NCBI RefSeq assembly: GCF_025290835.2
Contig: NZ_JAOCQD020000002.1
Coordinates: 1,798,001 to 1,862,000, forward strand
Direction of reading: 5' to 3'
Origin: Aquabacterium sp. OR-4
GTDB lineage: Bacteria; Pseudomonadota; Gammaproteobacteria; Burkholderiales; Burkholderiaceae_C
Length of the DNA stretch: 64,000 nt
Below are positions 43,227 to 55,839 of the stretch, one piece after another. Both the position numbers and the translations under genes were made by a program. Below the pieces are notes generated by a model. It worked only from the letters and a program-made list of their open reading frames with translations. It was not told where the DNA came from and did not search any database. How positions within the stretch are numbered: the first letter of the stretch is position 1; each line of letters starts with the position of its first letter.

Positions 43227-44282
43227 ATGATCGACGTGCTCTTCATCGTGCTGCCGGACACCCTGCTGCTCGATCTGGCCGGGCCGGCCGAGGCCTTTCG
43301 GCTGGCCAACCAGGCGCTGGCGCGGCGCGGTCAGCCGGCCGCGTTCCATCTGCGCTATGCCGGGCCGGCGCCGATGGCGCGCTCGTCGGTGGGCCTGATG
43401 CTGGCCGAATTGGAGCCACTGCCCGAAGCCTTTGTGCGCCCCACCTGGACCGTGCTGCTGGGCCGCCCCGGCGAGGCGCCGCGCGTGCTGCAGCGCCAGC
43501 GCGCCTGGCTGGCCGCGCGGCAATGGCTGGTGCGGCAGATGCCGGCGGTGCTGGCCGCCCCGGCCACCGCCCCGGCCACCGCCTCGGCCACCGCCGCGGC
43601 AAACACCCGGGCAAGCACCCAGGCCCCCGCCCCGGCGGGCCCCGCGCCGCACCGGCTGATGACCGTGTGCGTGGGCGCCCTGCTGGCCGCCGATGCCGGG
43701 CTGCTGGCCGGGCGGCGCTGCACCACCCATCACGAGCTGCTGGACGACCTGCTGCGCATCGCGCCCACGGCGCACGTGCTGGCCAATCAGGTGTGGGTGG
43801 AAGACGGCGCCCTGTTCACCAGCGCCGGCATCACCGCCGGCATCGACCTGGCGCTGCACTGCATTGCGCGCGAGTGCGGCGAGGCGCTGGCCGCCAGCGT
43901 GGCCCAGGTGATGGTGGCCGCCACGCGGCGTGGTGCGGCCGCGCCGCAGCTCTCGCCCTTGTTGGCCTTTCGCGACCACCTGCACCCGGCCGTGCACCGG
44001 GTGCAGGAGGAGGTGGCCGAGCGCCCGGGCGACGACTGGAGCGCCGAGGCCCTGGCCGCGGTGGCGCATGTCACGCCACGCCACCTGGCGCGGCTGTTCC
44101 GCCAGCACACGGGCCTGAGCCCGCGTGATTACGTGGAGCATGTGCGCGCCGCGCTGGCGCGCCAGGCGGTGGCACGTGGCGCCAGCGGGCCGCAGGCGGC
44201 GGCGCTGGCCGGCTTCAGCTCCGACCGACAGTGGCGGCGTGCGCGCGGGCGCACCGCCGTGCCGGCACCCGACCGGCCCTGA
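43227..44282 (+). CDS. GlxA-type AraC-family regulator
   Basis: A 351-residue regulator with an N-terminal DJ-1/PfpI-like domain (IDVLFIVLPDTLLLDLAGPAEAFRLAN; TVCVGALLAADAGLL; TTHHELLDDL) and a C-terminal AraC helix-turn-helix (WSAEALAAVAHVTPRHLARLFRQHTGLSPRDYVEHV). The second HTH (AALAGFSSDRQWRRARG) is short and the protein ends soon after, so the DNA-binding domain may be slightly truncated. An Ala/Pro/Thr-rich linker (APATAPATASATA) interrupts the amidase-like domain. It is co-directional with the DJ-1 gene 68 bases upstream and may regulate it. Confidence 0.85.
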   Translation: MIDVLFIVLPDTLLLDLAGPAEAFRLANQALARRGQPAAFHLRYAGPAPMARSSVGLMLAELEPLPEAFVRPTWTVLLGRPGEAPRVLQRQRAWLAARQWLVRQMPAVLAAPATAPATASATAAANTRASTQAPAPAGPAPHRLMTVCVGALLAADAGLLAGRRCTTHHELLDDLLRIAPTAHVLANQVWVEDGALFTSAGITAGIDLALHCIARECGEALAASVAQVMVAATRRGAAAPQLSPLLAFRDHLHPAVHRVQEEVAERPGDDWSAEALAAVAHVTPRHLARLFRQHTGLSPRDYVEHVRAALARQAVARGASGPQAAALAGFSSDRQWRRARGRTAVPAPDRP

Positions 44283-44318
44283 TCCGGCGCAAGACCCCGT
44301 CGTTTGCCAGCCAGGTGG

Positions 44319-44990
44319 CTAGCCGTGGCCGCCGGCACGCGGCAGCGCCCGCCACAGCCACCACGAACAGCCTGTGGCCGCCAGCGCGGGCAGCAGCGCC
44401 AGCAGCAGCACGGCGGGCCCGTACCAATGGGTGGGCAGCGGCGTGGCCGGCAGCAGCGCCAGCAGCAGGCCGGCCGCCACCATCCAACGCCCGCCCACGC
44501 GGTGGGTGCGCTCCCACACGCGGTCGTCGGCCAGCGTCCAGGGCGTGCGGATGCCCACCGTGGCATTGGGCCGCAGCTTGCCCATCACATTGCCGACGAA
44601 CGCCAGCATCAGGCCCAGCACCACCAGGCCGAAGCCCGGCCGCGGCAACCACCACCCAAGGGCCACCCCGACGATCAGCGCCTGAAAGGCCGCCAGCACC
44701 TGCGCCCCCGCGGCGAACACCGTGCCCACGGCCCGGGCCGAGCGGCGCAGGTTGTCGGCGCGCGGGTCGATGCGCGGCAGCAGCGCCTGCAGCCCGCGCA
44801 GCGCCAGTGCCAGACCCGGCAGCAGCCACAGGGCAGTGGCGGCATCCGACCAGCCATCGGCCTGCATCTGGGCGTTGAAGTGCGTGGCCACGCGGGCCCC
44901 GGGCGGCAGCTGCACCAGGGCATAGGCGGCCGCGGCCGCCATGGCCACGATCAGCCCCCACTGCAGGCGTTCAAGGCGGTGTTCAGACAT
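44319..44990 (-). CDS. SdpI-family membrane protein
   Basis: A 223-residue inner-membrane protein with DUF1648 and SdpI domains: VATHFNAQMQADGWSDAATALWLLPGLAL (DUF1648) and LAFVGNVMGKLRPNATVGIRTPWTLADDRVWERTHRVGGRWM (SdpI). Six membrane segments are seen. In Bacillus SdpI is immunity protein and signal receptor that sequesters the SdpR repressor; whether this protein does so is inferred from the same gene arrangement. The ATG at 44990 is chosen because it overlaps the repressor stop by 8 bases. Confidence 0.85.
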   Translation of the reverse strand: MSEHRLERLQWGLIVAMAAAAAYALVQLPPGARVATHFNAQMQADGWSDAATALWLLPGLALALRGLQALLPRIDPRADNLRRSARAVGTVFAAGAQVLAAFQALIVGVALGWWLPRPGFGLVVLGLMLAFVGNVMGKLRPNATVGIRTPWTLADDRVWERTHRVGGRWMVAAGLLLALLPATPLPTHWYGPAVLLLALLPALAATGCSWWLWRALPRAGGHG

Positions 44991-45336
44991 GGCGTTTGCC
45001 TTTGGTGGTGGCCAGGGAGCGGCCGGTGGTGGCGCTGGTGGTGGCGCTGGTGGTGCCGCTGGTGCCGCTGGTGCCGCTGCCCAGGCCGAAGGCATCGGCA
45101 AACCCGAGCAGCGCCTCTTCCAGCGTGGAGAGGTTCAGCCGGTAGGTGATGGTGGTGCCCTGCTTGTCCGACATCACCAGGTCGGCCTCGCGCAGCACGT
45201 TGAAGTGGCCCGACAGCGTGGGCTTGGCCAGCGCAAAGTGCTCGGCGATCTCGCCGGCTGTCATCTCGCGCTGCTGCAGCAGCTGCAGGATCTGCCGCCG
45301 CGTCGGGTCACCCAGTGCCTTGAAGACCTTGTCCAT
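44983..45336 (-). CDS. ArsR-family repressor (SdpR-like)
   Basis: A 117-residue winged-helix repressor. MDKVFKALGDPTRRQILQLLQQREMTAGEIAEHFALAKPTLSGHFNVLREADLV is a typical ArsR domain, and ITYRLNLSTLEEALLGF completes the wing and last helix. It lacks the cysteines of metal sensors and fits autorepressor SdpR/YvbF types. The last 30 residues are Ser/Thr/Gly-rich and encoded by tandem repeats. Start is ATG 45336, right at the predicted transcription start. Confidence 0.88.
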   Translation of the reverse strand: MDKVFKALGDPTRRQILQLLQQREMTAGEIAEHFALAKPTLSGHFNVLREADLVMSDKQGTTITYRLNLSTLEEALLGFADAFGLGSGTSGTSGTTSATTSATTGRSLATTKGKRHV

Positions 45337-45337
45337 A

Positions 45338-45371
45338 TTCGGTATTTTGGCAATTACCGAACACTTGTCAA
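45338..45371 (-). promoter_or_regulatory. promoter and operator of sdpRI-type pair
   Basis: On the minus strand TTGACA (45371-45366) and AAAATA (45348-45343) are 17 bases apart. Transcription would begin near 45336, the A of the repressor ATG. TTCGGTA (45338-45344) and TACCGAA (45355-45361) form a perfect 7-bp inverted repeat covering the -10 region, the expected site for self-repression by the ArsR protein. Confidence 0.6.
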
Positions 45372-45385
45372 GCGCATCGCCATCC

Positions 45386-45433
45386 GGGCACCCGCTCGGG
45401 CACCGACCTTGGCACCGACCTGGGCACCGGCCT
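45386..45433. repeat. 12-bp tandem repeat, four units
   Basis: Four consecutive 12-base units of the form GGGCACCGACCT fill 45386-45433 in the intergenic region between the sdpRI-like pair and preT. Units differ by one or two bases. Confidence 0.75.
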
Positions 45434-45567
45434 GGGCGGGCGGGGTCGCACCCCGAGCGTGCGCCCGCCCCGTCTCGGGGCGCCCGCCGCGCCCAACGGC
45501 CGCGCACGCCAGGGGTTTGTCCGGGCTCGCCACCTGGCACGCGGGTTGCGTAGGATTCTGCGAATTC

Positions 45568-45583
45568 TTGACCAAACGGTCAG
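45568..45583. promoter_or_regulatory. RutR-like operator upstream of preT
   Basis: TTGACCA-AA-CGGTCAG is close to the RutR consensus TTGACCANNTGGTCAA: seven-base arms around a two-base centre with two mismatches. It lies 56 bases before the preT GTG. A RutR/TetR-type regulator gene is encoded 16 kb further on (61625-62281), and RutR is known to control pyrimidine catabolism. Confidence 0.6.
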
Positions 45584-45638
45584 CTTCAAGGTGAAGCCGG
45601 GCCACCCCATCTGCCCGGTGCGCGAGGAGCCCCCAGCC

Positions 45639-47006
45639 GTGTCATCCGCCCACGCCTCGATCACCTCGGCCGACGCCGACATCCGGCCGCACCGGCTCGG
45701 TCACGACCAGATCACCCAGCACTTTGCCGACGCGGCGCCGCTGCTCACCCGCACCCAGGCGCTGGTGGAGGCCGAGCGCTGCCTGTACTGCCATGACGCG
45801 CCCTGCGCCACGGCCTGCCCCACCGGCATCGACGTGCCCAGCTTCATCCGCCGCATCGCCGAGGACAACCTGCGTGGCGCCGCCCGCGCCATCCTCTCGG
45901 CCAACCCGCTGGGCGGCACCTGCGCCCGCGTGTGCCCCACCGAAGAGCTGTGCGAGCAGGTCTGCGTGCGCACCGTGCAGCAGGGCAAGCCGGTCTTGAT
46001 CGGCCAGCTGCAGCGTTATGCCACCGACGCAGCGATGGCCCGGCCCTACAACGCGCTGTTTCCGCGCGCCGCGGCCACCGGCCAGACGGTGGCCGTGGTG
46101 GGCGCAGGCCCGGCCGGCCTGGCCTGCGCGGTGGAGCTGGCACGCCGCGGCCATGCGGTGGTGATCCACGACGCGCGCCCCAAGGCCGGCGGCCTGAACG
46201 AATACGGCCTGGCCGCCTACAAGGTGGCCGACGACTTTGCCCAGCGCGAGCTGCAGTGGCTGCTGGGCATCGGCGGCATCACGGTGCAGCCCGGCTGGCG
46301 CCTCGAGACAGCCGCCCAGCTGCAGGCCTTGCAGCGCAACTACGCGGCGGTGTTCCTGGGCGTGGGCCTGGCCCACACCCAGGCGCTGGGCCTGGGTGGC
46401 GACGGCCTGGCCGGCGTGCGCGACGCGGTCGACTTCATCGCCGAGCTGCGCCAGGCCGCCGACAAGGCCGCGCTGCCGATCGGCCGCCGCGTGGTGGTGA
46501 TCGGCGGCGGCATGACGGCCGTGGACGCCGCGGTGCAGAGCAAGCTGCTGGGCGCCGAGAGCGTGCACATGGTCTACCGGCGCGGGCCCGAGCAGATGGG
46601 CGCCTCGCAGGCCGAGCAGCAGTGGGCGCAGACGCATGGCGTGGCCATCCACCACTGGCTGGCGCCCGACAGCCTGCTGGGCGAAGCCGGCCATGTGCGC
46701 GGCGTGCGCTTTGCGCAGCAGCAGCTGGCGGGCGGCCATCTCCGGCCCACCGGCGAGTACCGCAGCTTCGAGGCCGACATGGTGCTCAAGGCCATCGGCC
46801 AGAAACTCGATGTGGCGCTGTGGCAGGCCTGCGGCCTGACCCTCCAGCACGGCCGCATTGCCGCCGACGACGATGGCCGCACCGGCGTGCCGGGCCTGTA
46901 TGCCGGCGGCGACTGCCGCGCCGGCGGCCGCGACCTCACCGTTGAGGCGGTGCAGGACGGCAAGCGCGCCGCCGCCGCCATCCATGCGCAACTCACCCAA
47001 GCCTGA
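45639..47006 (+). CDS. preT: dihydropyrimidine dehydrogenase, PreT subunit
   Basis: A 455-residue NAD-dependent flavoprotein subunit of the bacterial dihydropyrimidine dehydrogenase, the first step in reductive uracil/thymine degradation. N-terminal [4Fe-4S] cysteines are in CLYCHDAPCATACPTGID and CARVCPTEELCEQVCVR; the FAD fold is VAVVGAGPAGLACAVELARRGHAVVIHD and the nucleotide fold VVVIGGGMTAVDAAVQSKLLG; the C-terminus has GLYAGGDCRAGGRDLTVEAVQDGKRAA. The GTG at 45639 is chosen because GAGGAG lies 9 bases before it and there is no ATG near. It is followed after 19 bases by preA. Confidence 0.93.
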   Translation: MSSAHASITSADADIRPHRLGHDQITQHFADAAPLLTRTQALVEAERCLYCHDAPCATACPTGIDVPSFIRRIAEDNLRGAARAILSANPLGGTCARVCPTEELCEQVCVRTVQQGKPVLIGQLQRYATDAAMARPYNALFPRAAATGQTVAVVGAGPAGLACAVELARRGHAVVIHDARPKAGGLNEYGLAAYKVADDFAQRELQWLLGIGGITVQPGWRLETAAQLQALQRNYAAVFLGVGLAHTQALGLGGDGLAGVRDAVDFIAELRQAADKAALPIGRRVVVIGGGMTAVDAAVQSKLLGAESVHMVYRRGPEQMGASQAEQQWAQTHGVAIHHWLAPDSLLGEAGHVRGVRFAQQQLAGGHLRPTGEYRSFEADMVLKAIGQKLDVALWQACGLTLQHGRIAADDDGRTGVPGLYAGGDCRAGGRDLTVEAVQDGKRAAAAIHAQLTQA

Positions 47007-47025
47007 ACGCCAGAGGGAGCACACC

Positions 47026-48342
47026 ATGGCCGATCTGACCAACCTGTTTGCCGGCATCAAGAGCCCCAACCCCTTCTGGCTGGCCAGCGCGCCGCCCACC
47101 GACAAGGCCTACAACGTGCACCGCGCCTTCGAGGCCGGCTGGGGCGGCGTGGTCTGGAAGACGCTGGGCGAGGAAGGCCCGCCAGTGGTGAACGTGAGCG
47201 GCCCGCGCTACGGCGCGCTGCTCACGCCCGACCGCCGCATGCTGGGCTTCAACAACATCGAGCTGATCACCGACCGGCCGCTGGCCGTGAACCTGGCCGA
47301 GATCCGCGAGGTCAAGCGCCTGTGGCCCGACCGCGCGCTGGTGGCCAGCATCATGGTGCCCTGCACCGAGAGCGCCTGGAAGGCCATTTTGCCGATGGTG
47401 GAAGACACCGGCTGCGACGGCATCGAGCTGAACTTCGGCTGCCCGCACGGCATGAGCGAGCGCGGCATGGGTGCCGCGGTGGGCCAGGTGCCCGAGTACA
47501 TCCAGATGGTCACCGCCTGGTGCAAGCAGTACAGCCGGCTGCCGGTGATCGTCAAGCTCACGCCCAACATCGCCGACATCCGCAAGCCGGCGCTGGCCGC
47601 CAGGCGGGGCGGCGCCGATGCGGTGAGCCTGATCAACACCATCAACTCGATCATGGGCGTCGATCCGCGCACGCTGCAGATGAGCCCGGCCACGGCCGGC
47701 ATGGGCAGCCATGGCGGCTACTGCGGCCCGGCCGTGAAACCCATCGCGCTGAACATGGTGGCCGAGATCGGCCGCAACCCCGAGACCGCCGGCCTGCCCA
47801 TCAGTGGCATCGGCGGCGTGGGCACCTGGCGCGACGCGCTCGACTACATCGCGCTGGGCGCCGGCAATGTGCAGGTGTGCACCGCGGCCATGATCTACGG
47901 CTTCAAGATCGTGCAGGAGATGATCGACGGCCTGGCCAACTACATGGACGAGATGGGCTTCCAGACCACGGAGGATTTCCGCGGCCGCGCCCTGCCCACC
48001 GTGACCGACTGGCAGTACCTGAACCTCAACGCCACCAGCAAGGCGGTGATCGACCAGAGCAAGTGCATCGAGTGCGGCCGCTGCCACATCGCCTGCGAAG
48101 ACACCTCGCACCAGGCCATCACCGCGCTGAAGGACGGCGTGCGCCATTTCGAGGTGAAAGAAGACGAGTGCGTGGGCTGCAACCTGTGCGTCACCGTGTG
48201 CCCGGTGCCCGAATGCATCACGCTGCGCACCCTGGTGCCCGGCGAGCTCGACCAGCGCACCGGCGCGCCAGTGCCGGCCGAGGCGCGCAACTGGACGGCA
48301 CACCCGAACAACCCCATGTGCCAGAGCGCCGAGCCCGCCTGA
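47026..48342 (+). CDS. preA: dihydropyrimidine dehydrogenase, PreA subunit
   Basis: A 438-residue FMN and iron-sulfur subunit. The dihydroorotate-dehydrogenase-like barrel has SPNPFWLASAPPT, VVWKTLGEEGPPVVNV, DGIELNFGCPHGMSERGMG (catalytic Cys region), VKLTPNIADI and ISGIGGVGTWRDALDYI; a C-terminal double ferredoxin domain has CIECGRCHIACEDTSH and CVGCNLCVTVCPVPECI. Together with PreT it reduces uracil and thymine to dihydropyrimidines using NADH. A GAGGGAG site precedes the ATG. Confidence 0.95.
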   Translation: MADLTNLFAGIKSPNPFWLASAPPTDKAYNVHRAFEAGWGGVVWKTLGEEGPPVVNVSGPRYGALLTPDRRMLGFNNIELITDRPLAVNLAEIREVKRLWPDRALVASIMVPCTESAWKAILPMVEDTGCDGIELNFGCPHGMSERGMGAAVGQVPEYIQMVTAWCKQYSRLPVIVKLTPNIADIRKPALAARRGGADAVSLINTINSIMGVDPRTLQMSPATAGMGSHGGYCGPAVKPIALNMVAEIGRNPETAGLPISGIGGVGTWRDALDYIALGAGNVQVCTAAMIYGFKIVQEMIDGLANYMDEMGFQTTEDFRGRALPTVTDWQYLNLNATSKAVIDQSKCIECGRCHIACEDTSHQAITALKDGVRHFEVKEDECVGCNLCVTVCPVPECITLRTLVPGELDQRTGAPVPAEARNWTAHPNNPMCQSAEPA

Positions 48343-48415
48343 TACTGGCCGGCCAGGCGCTGGCATCCGCCTTGCTGACGCCTGCCCACCCTCATCGCAA
48401 CCGAAGGACCGCACC

Positions 48416-49414
48416 ATGACCCTGCGCCGCAGCCTCCTGCTCTCCACCGTGGCCGCCGCGGCCGCCCTGGCCTCGTTCGCCCCGGGCGCTTTCGCCCAGG
48501 CCAAGCCCAAGGTGGCCGCGGTGTACACCGTGCCCTTCGAGCAGCAGTGGGTCAGCCGCATCCACATCGCACTGAAGGCCGCCGAGGCCCGTGGCGAGAT
48601 CGAGTACAAGGCCAGCGAGAACATCGCCAACGCCGACTACGAGCGCGTGATGCGCGAATACGCCACCGGCGGCGCCCAGCTGATCGTCGGCGAGGCCTTC
48701 GCGGTGGAAGCCGCCGCGCGCAAGGTGGCCAAGGACTTTCCCAAGACCAGCTTCCTGATGGGCAGCTCGGGCAAGCCGCAGGCGCCCAACTTCTCGGTCT
48801 TCGACAACTACATCCAGGAGCCCGCCTACCTCAGCGGCATGGTGGCCGGCGGCCTGACCAAGAGCAACAAGATCGGCATGGTGGGCGGCTTTCCGATCCC
48901 CGAGGTCAACCGCCTGATGCACGCCTTCATGGCCGGCGCCAAGGAGGTGAACCCCAAGGTCGAGTTCTCGGTGAGCTTCATCAACAGCTGGTTCGATCCG
49001 CCCAAGGCCAAGGAAGCCGCCTTCGCGATGATCGACAAGGGCGCCGACGTGATGTATGCCGAGCGCTTTGGCGTCAGCGATGCCGCCAAGGAGCGCAAGG
49101 TGCTGGCCATCGGCAACGTGATCAACACGCAAGACAAGTACCCCGACACCGTGGCCGCCAGCGCGCTGTGGCACATGGAGCCCTCGATCAACCGCGCCAT
49201 CCAGCTGGTGAAGGACGGCAAGTTCGCGGCCGAGGACTACGGCCCCTACTCGATGATGAAGCACAAGGGCTCGTCGCTGGCGCCGCTGGGCAGCTTCGAG
49301 AAGAAGGTGCCGGCCGAGGTGGTGGCCAAGGTGCAGGCCAAGGAGAAGGCCATCCTGGCGGGCAGCTTCACGGTCAAGGTCGACGACAGCCAGCCCAAGG
49401 CGGCCTTCAAGTAA
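48416..49414 (+). CDS. BMP/PnrA-type nucleoside-binding protein
   Basis: A 332-residue periplasmic binding protein of the BMP (basic membrane protein, PnrA) family, which binds purine or pyrimidine nucleosides. Signal peptide: MTLRRSLLLSTVAAAAALASFAPGAFA. The fold is shown by VAAVYTVPFEQQWVSRIH, ANADYERVMREYATGGAQLIVGE, AYLSGMVAGGLTKSNKIGMVGGFPIPEVNRL and KGADVMYAERFG. It is followed by an ATPase with two ABC cassettes and two permeases, the usual nucleoside transporter set. Position within the pre operon implies uptake of pyrimidines. Confidence 0.9.
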   Translation: MTLRRSLLLSTVAAAAALASFAPGAFAQAKPKVAAVYTVPFEQQWVSRIHIALKAAEARGEIEYKASENIANADYERVMREYATGGAQLIVGEAFAVEAAARKVAKDFPKTSFLMGSSGKPQAPNFSVFDNYIQEPAYLSGMVAGGLTKSNKIGMVGGFPIPEVNRLMHAFMAGAKEVNPKVEFSVSFINSWFDPPKAKEAAFAMIDKGADVMYAERFGVSDAAKERKVLAIGNVINTQDKYPDTVAASALWHMEPSINRAIQLVKDGKFAAEDYGPYSMMKHKGSSLAPLGSFEKKVPAEVVAKVQAKEKAILAGSFTVKVDDSQPKAAFK

Positions 49415-49423
49415 ATCGCCGAG

Positions 49424-50972
<1,549 letters not shown>

Positions 50973-50983
<11 letters not shown>

Positions 50984-52046
50984 GGCCCGCGCCAGCGTGC
51001 AGCCGCGGCATGCGCTGGCCGCCGCGGCCGGCGCGCTGCTGGCCGTGCTGGCGCTGGTGGCCGCGCTGCTGGCCGTGGCCGGCGCGCCGGTGGGCCGCAG
51101 CCTGGCCCTGCTGCTGGGCGGCGCCTTCGGCTCGGTGTTTGCGCTGAGCGAAACCTTCACCCGCGCCGTGCCGCTGATGCTCACCGGCCTGGCCGCCACC
51201 GCGGCCTTTCGCGCGCGGCTGTTCAACATCGGCGCCGAGGGCCAGCTGTATGCCGGCGCGATGGCCGCGGTGGCCGTGGGCGGCGTGTGGGGCGAGCTGT
51301 TCACCGGCACGCCGCTGCTCGGCCAGACCCTCATGTTCACCGCCGCCGCCTTGGCCGGCGCCCTGCTGCTGCTGGGCCCGGCGCTGGCCCGCCAGTGGTG
51401 GGGCGTGGACGAGGTGGTGTGCACGCTGCTGCTGAACTTCATCGTGCTGCTGGGCGTGGGCGCCTTGCTGGACGGCCCGATGAAAGACCCCGGCGCGATG
51501 GGCTGGCCGCAAAGCGTGGCCCTGGCCGGCGAGCTCGAGCTGGGCAAGCTGCTGCCGCAGACCCGCGTGCACAGCGGCCTGCTGATCGCGCTGGCCTGCG
51601 CGCTGGCGCTGTGGGCGCTGCTGCGCTTTTCCACCGCCGGCTTCCAGGTGCGTGCGCTGGGCGCCAATGCGCGCGCGGCGGCCTTTGTGGGTGTGCCGGT
51701 CACGCGCACCGTGGTGCTGGTGGCCCTGCTGTCGGGCGGCCTGGCCGGGCTGGCCGGCGCGGTGGAGGTGGCCGGGCGCACCAGCTACGTCACGCTCGAC
51801 ATGTCGCCCGGCTATGGCTACTCGGGCGTGGTGATCGCCATGCTGGCCGGCCTGCACCCGCTGGCCGTGGTGGCCAGCGCGGTGGGCGTGGCGGCCATCA
51901 TCGTGGGCGCCGACAGCATGGGCCGGGCCCTGGGCGTGCCCAGCGTGCTGGCCGATGTGGTGGTGGCCGCCACGCTGCTGGCCGTGCTGGCCGCCAGCAT
52001 GCTGACCCGCTACCGCGTCCGGCTCGACCGGCCGAGCGCCGCCTGA
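50973..52046 (+). CDS. ABC transporter permease 1 (nucleoside type)
   Basis: A 357-residue permease of the BPD_transp_2 family (as NupB/YufP). About eight to ten hydrophobic segments are visible; NIGAEGQLYAGAMAAVAVG is the conserved loop, and GLAGLAGAVEVAG and VAMLAGLHPLAVV-type sequences follow. The start overlaps the ATPase end by 11 bases in another frame. It pairs with the following permease to form the channel for the BMP-bound substrate. Confidence 0.9.
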
Positions 52047-52051
52047 TCGCC

Positions 52052-54476
<2,425 letters not shown>

Positions 54477-54504
54477 GCCCGCCAACATCCACCTGGAGCC
54501 TGCC

Positions 54505-55794
54505 ATGGACATGAAGACCCAAGCCCTGCCCGACCCCCTGCAAGGCCTGCGCGTGAACGGCGCGCGCCTGTGGGACAGCCTGATGGAGCTGGCCCGGATC
54601 GGCGCCACCGAGAAGGGCGGCGTCTGCCGCCTCACCCTGACCGACCTGGACAAGCAGGGCCGCGACCTGGTCAGCCGCTGGGCCACCGAGGCCGGCATGA
54701 CCATCACCATCGACAAGATCGGCAACGGCTTTCTGCGCCGCCCGGGGCGCAACAACGCCCTGCCGCCGGTGATGACCGGCAGCCACATCGACACCCAGCC
54801 CACCGGCGGCAAGTTCGACGGCAACTACGGCGTACTGGCCGGCCTGGAGGTGGTGCGCACCCTCAACGACGCCGGCATCGAGACCGAGGCGCCGATCGAG
54901 GTGGCCTGGTGGACCAACGAGGAAGGCTCGCGCTTCGTGCCGGTGATGATGGGCTCGGGCGTGTTCGCCAAGGCCTTCACGCTCGAGACCGCCTATGCCG
55001 CGAAGGACGTGGACGGCAAGAGCGTGAAGGACGAGCTGGCGCGCATCGGCTACATCGGCGAGCAAGAGCCGGGCGAGCACCCGATCGGCTGCTACTTCGA
55101 GACCCACATCGAGCAGGGCCCGGTGCTGGAGGACAACGCCAAGACCATTGGCGTGGTCACCGGCGTGCTGGGCATCCGCTGGTACGACTGTGTGGTGACC
55201 GGCATGGAAGCCCATGCCGGCCCCACGCCGATGGCCCTGCGCAAGGATGCGCTGCAGGTGGCCACCACGCTGATGCAGCAGGTGGTGGCCTGCGCCCACC
55301 GCCACCCGCAGGCCGATGGCAGCAACCATGGCCGCGGCACGGTGGGCATGGTGCAGGTGCACCCGAACAGCCGCAACGTGATCCCCGGCCGGGTGAAGTT
55401 CAGCATCGACCTGCGCAATTCCAGCGACGCGCTGTGCGACGCGATGGATGCCGACATCCGCGCCGTGGCCGCCCAGCTCAGCGCCGACTCGGGCCTGGCC
55501 ATCGAGATCACGCCGGTGTCGTCGTACCCCGCGCAACCCTTCCACGCCGAGTGCGTGAGCGCCGTGCAGGCCGCCGCCGAGAAGCTGGGCTACAGCCACA
55601 TGCCGGCCGTCAGCGGCGCCGGGCACGACGCGGTGTACATGGCCCGCCTGGCCCCGGCCGGCATGATCTTCATCCCCTGCAAGGACGGCATCAGCCACAA
55701 CGAGATCGAGGACGCCGCCCCGTCCGACATCGAGGCCGGCTGCAACGTGCTGCTGCACGCCATGCTCGAGCGCGCCGGGGTGGCCCAGGGCTGA
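54505..55794 (+). CDS. N-carbamoyl-beta-alanine/allantoate-type amidohydrolase
   Basis: A 429-residue metal-dependent hydrolase of the AmaB/HyuC family (M20-like). It shows MTGSHIDTQPTGGKFDGNYGVLAGLEVVRTL (two metal ligands), WWTNEEGSRFVPVMMGSGVF, CYFETHIEQGPVLED, and VSGAGHDAVYMARLAPAGMIFIPCKDGISHNEIEDA. It hydrolyses N-carbamoyl-beta-alanine to beta-alanine, CO2 and ammonia, the last step of the pathway, although L-carbamoylase activity is an alternative. It starts 28 bases after the hydantoinase stop and closes the operon. Confidence 0.92.
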   Translation: MDMKTQALPDPLQGLRVNGARLWDSLMELARIGATEKGGVCRLTLTDLDKQGRDLVSRWATEAGMTITIDKIGNGFLRRPGRNNALPPVMTGSHIDTQPTGGKFDGNYGVLAGLEVVRTLNDAGIETEAPIEVAWWTNEEGSRFVPVMMGSGVFAKAFTLETAYAAKDVDGKSVKDELARIGYIGEQEPGEHPIGCYFETHIEQGPVLEDNAKTIGVVTGVLGIRWYDCVVTGMEAHAGPTPMALRKDALQVATTLMQQVVACAHRHPQADGSNHGRGTVGMVQVHPNSRNVIPGRVKFSIDLRNSSDALCDAMDADIRAVAAQLSADSGLAIEITPVSSYPAQPFHAECVSAVQAAAEKLGYSHMPAVSGAGHDAVYMARLAPAGMIFIPCKDGISHNEIEDAAPSDIEAGCNVLLHAMLERAGVAQG

Positions 55795-55797
55795 GCG

Positions 55798-55831
55798 GCG
55801 CCGGGCCGCCACTCGCGTGCGGCCCCGGCGC
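55798..55831. terminator. hairpin after pyrimidine operon
   Basis: GCGCCGGGCCGC (55798-55809) pairs with GCGGCCCCGGCGC (55819-55831), with one bulged C, between the convergent amidohydrolase and histidine kinase genes. There is no T-run. Confidence 0.45.
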
Positions 55832-55839
55832 GCCAGGCG

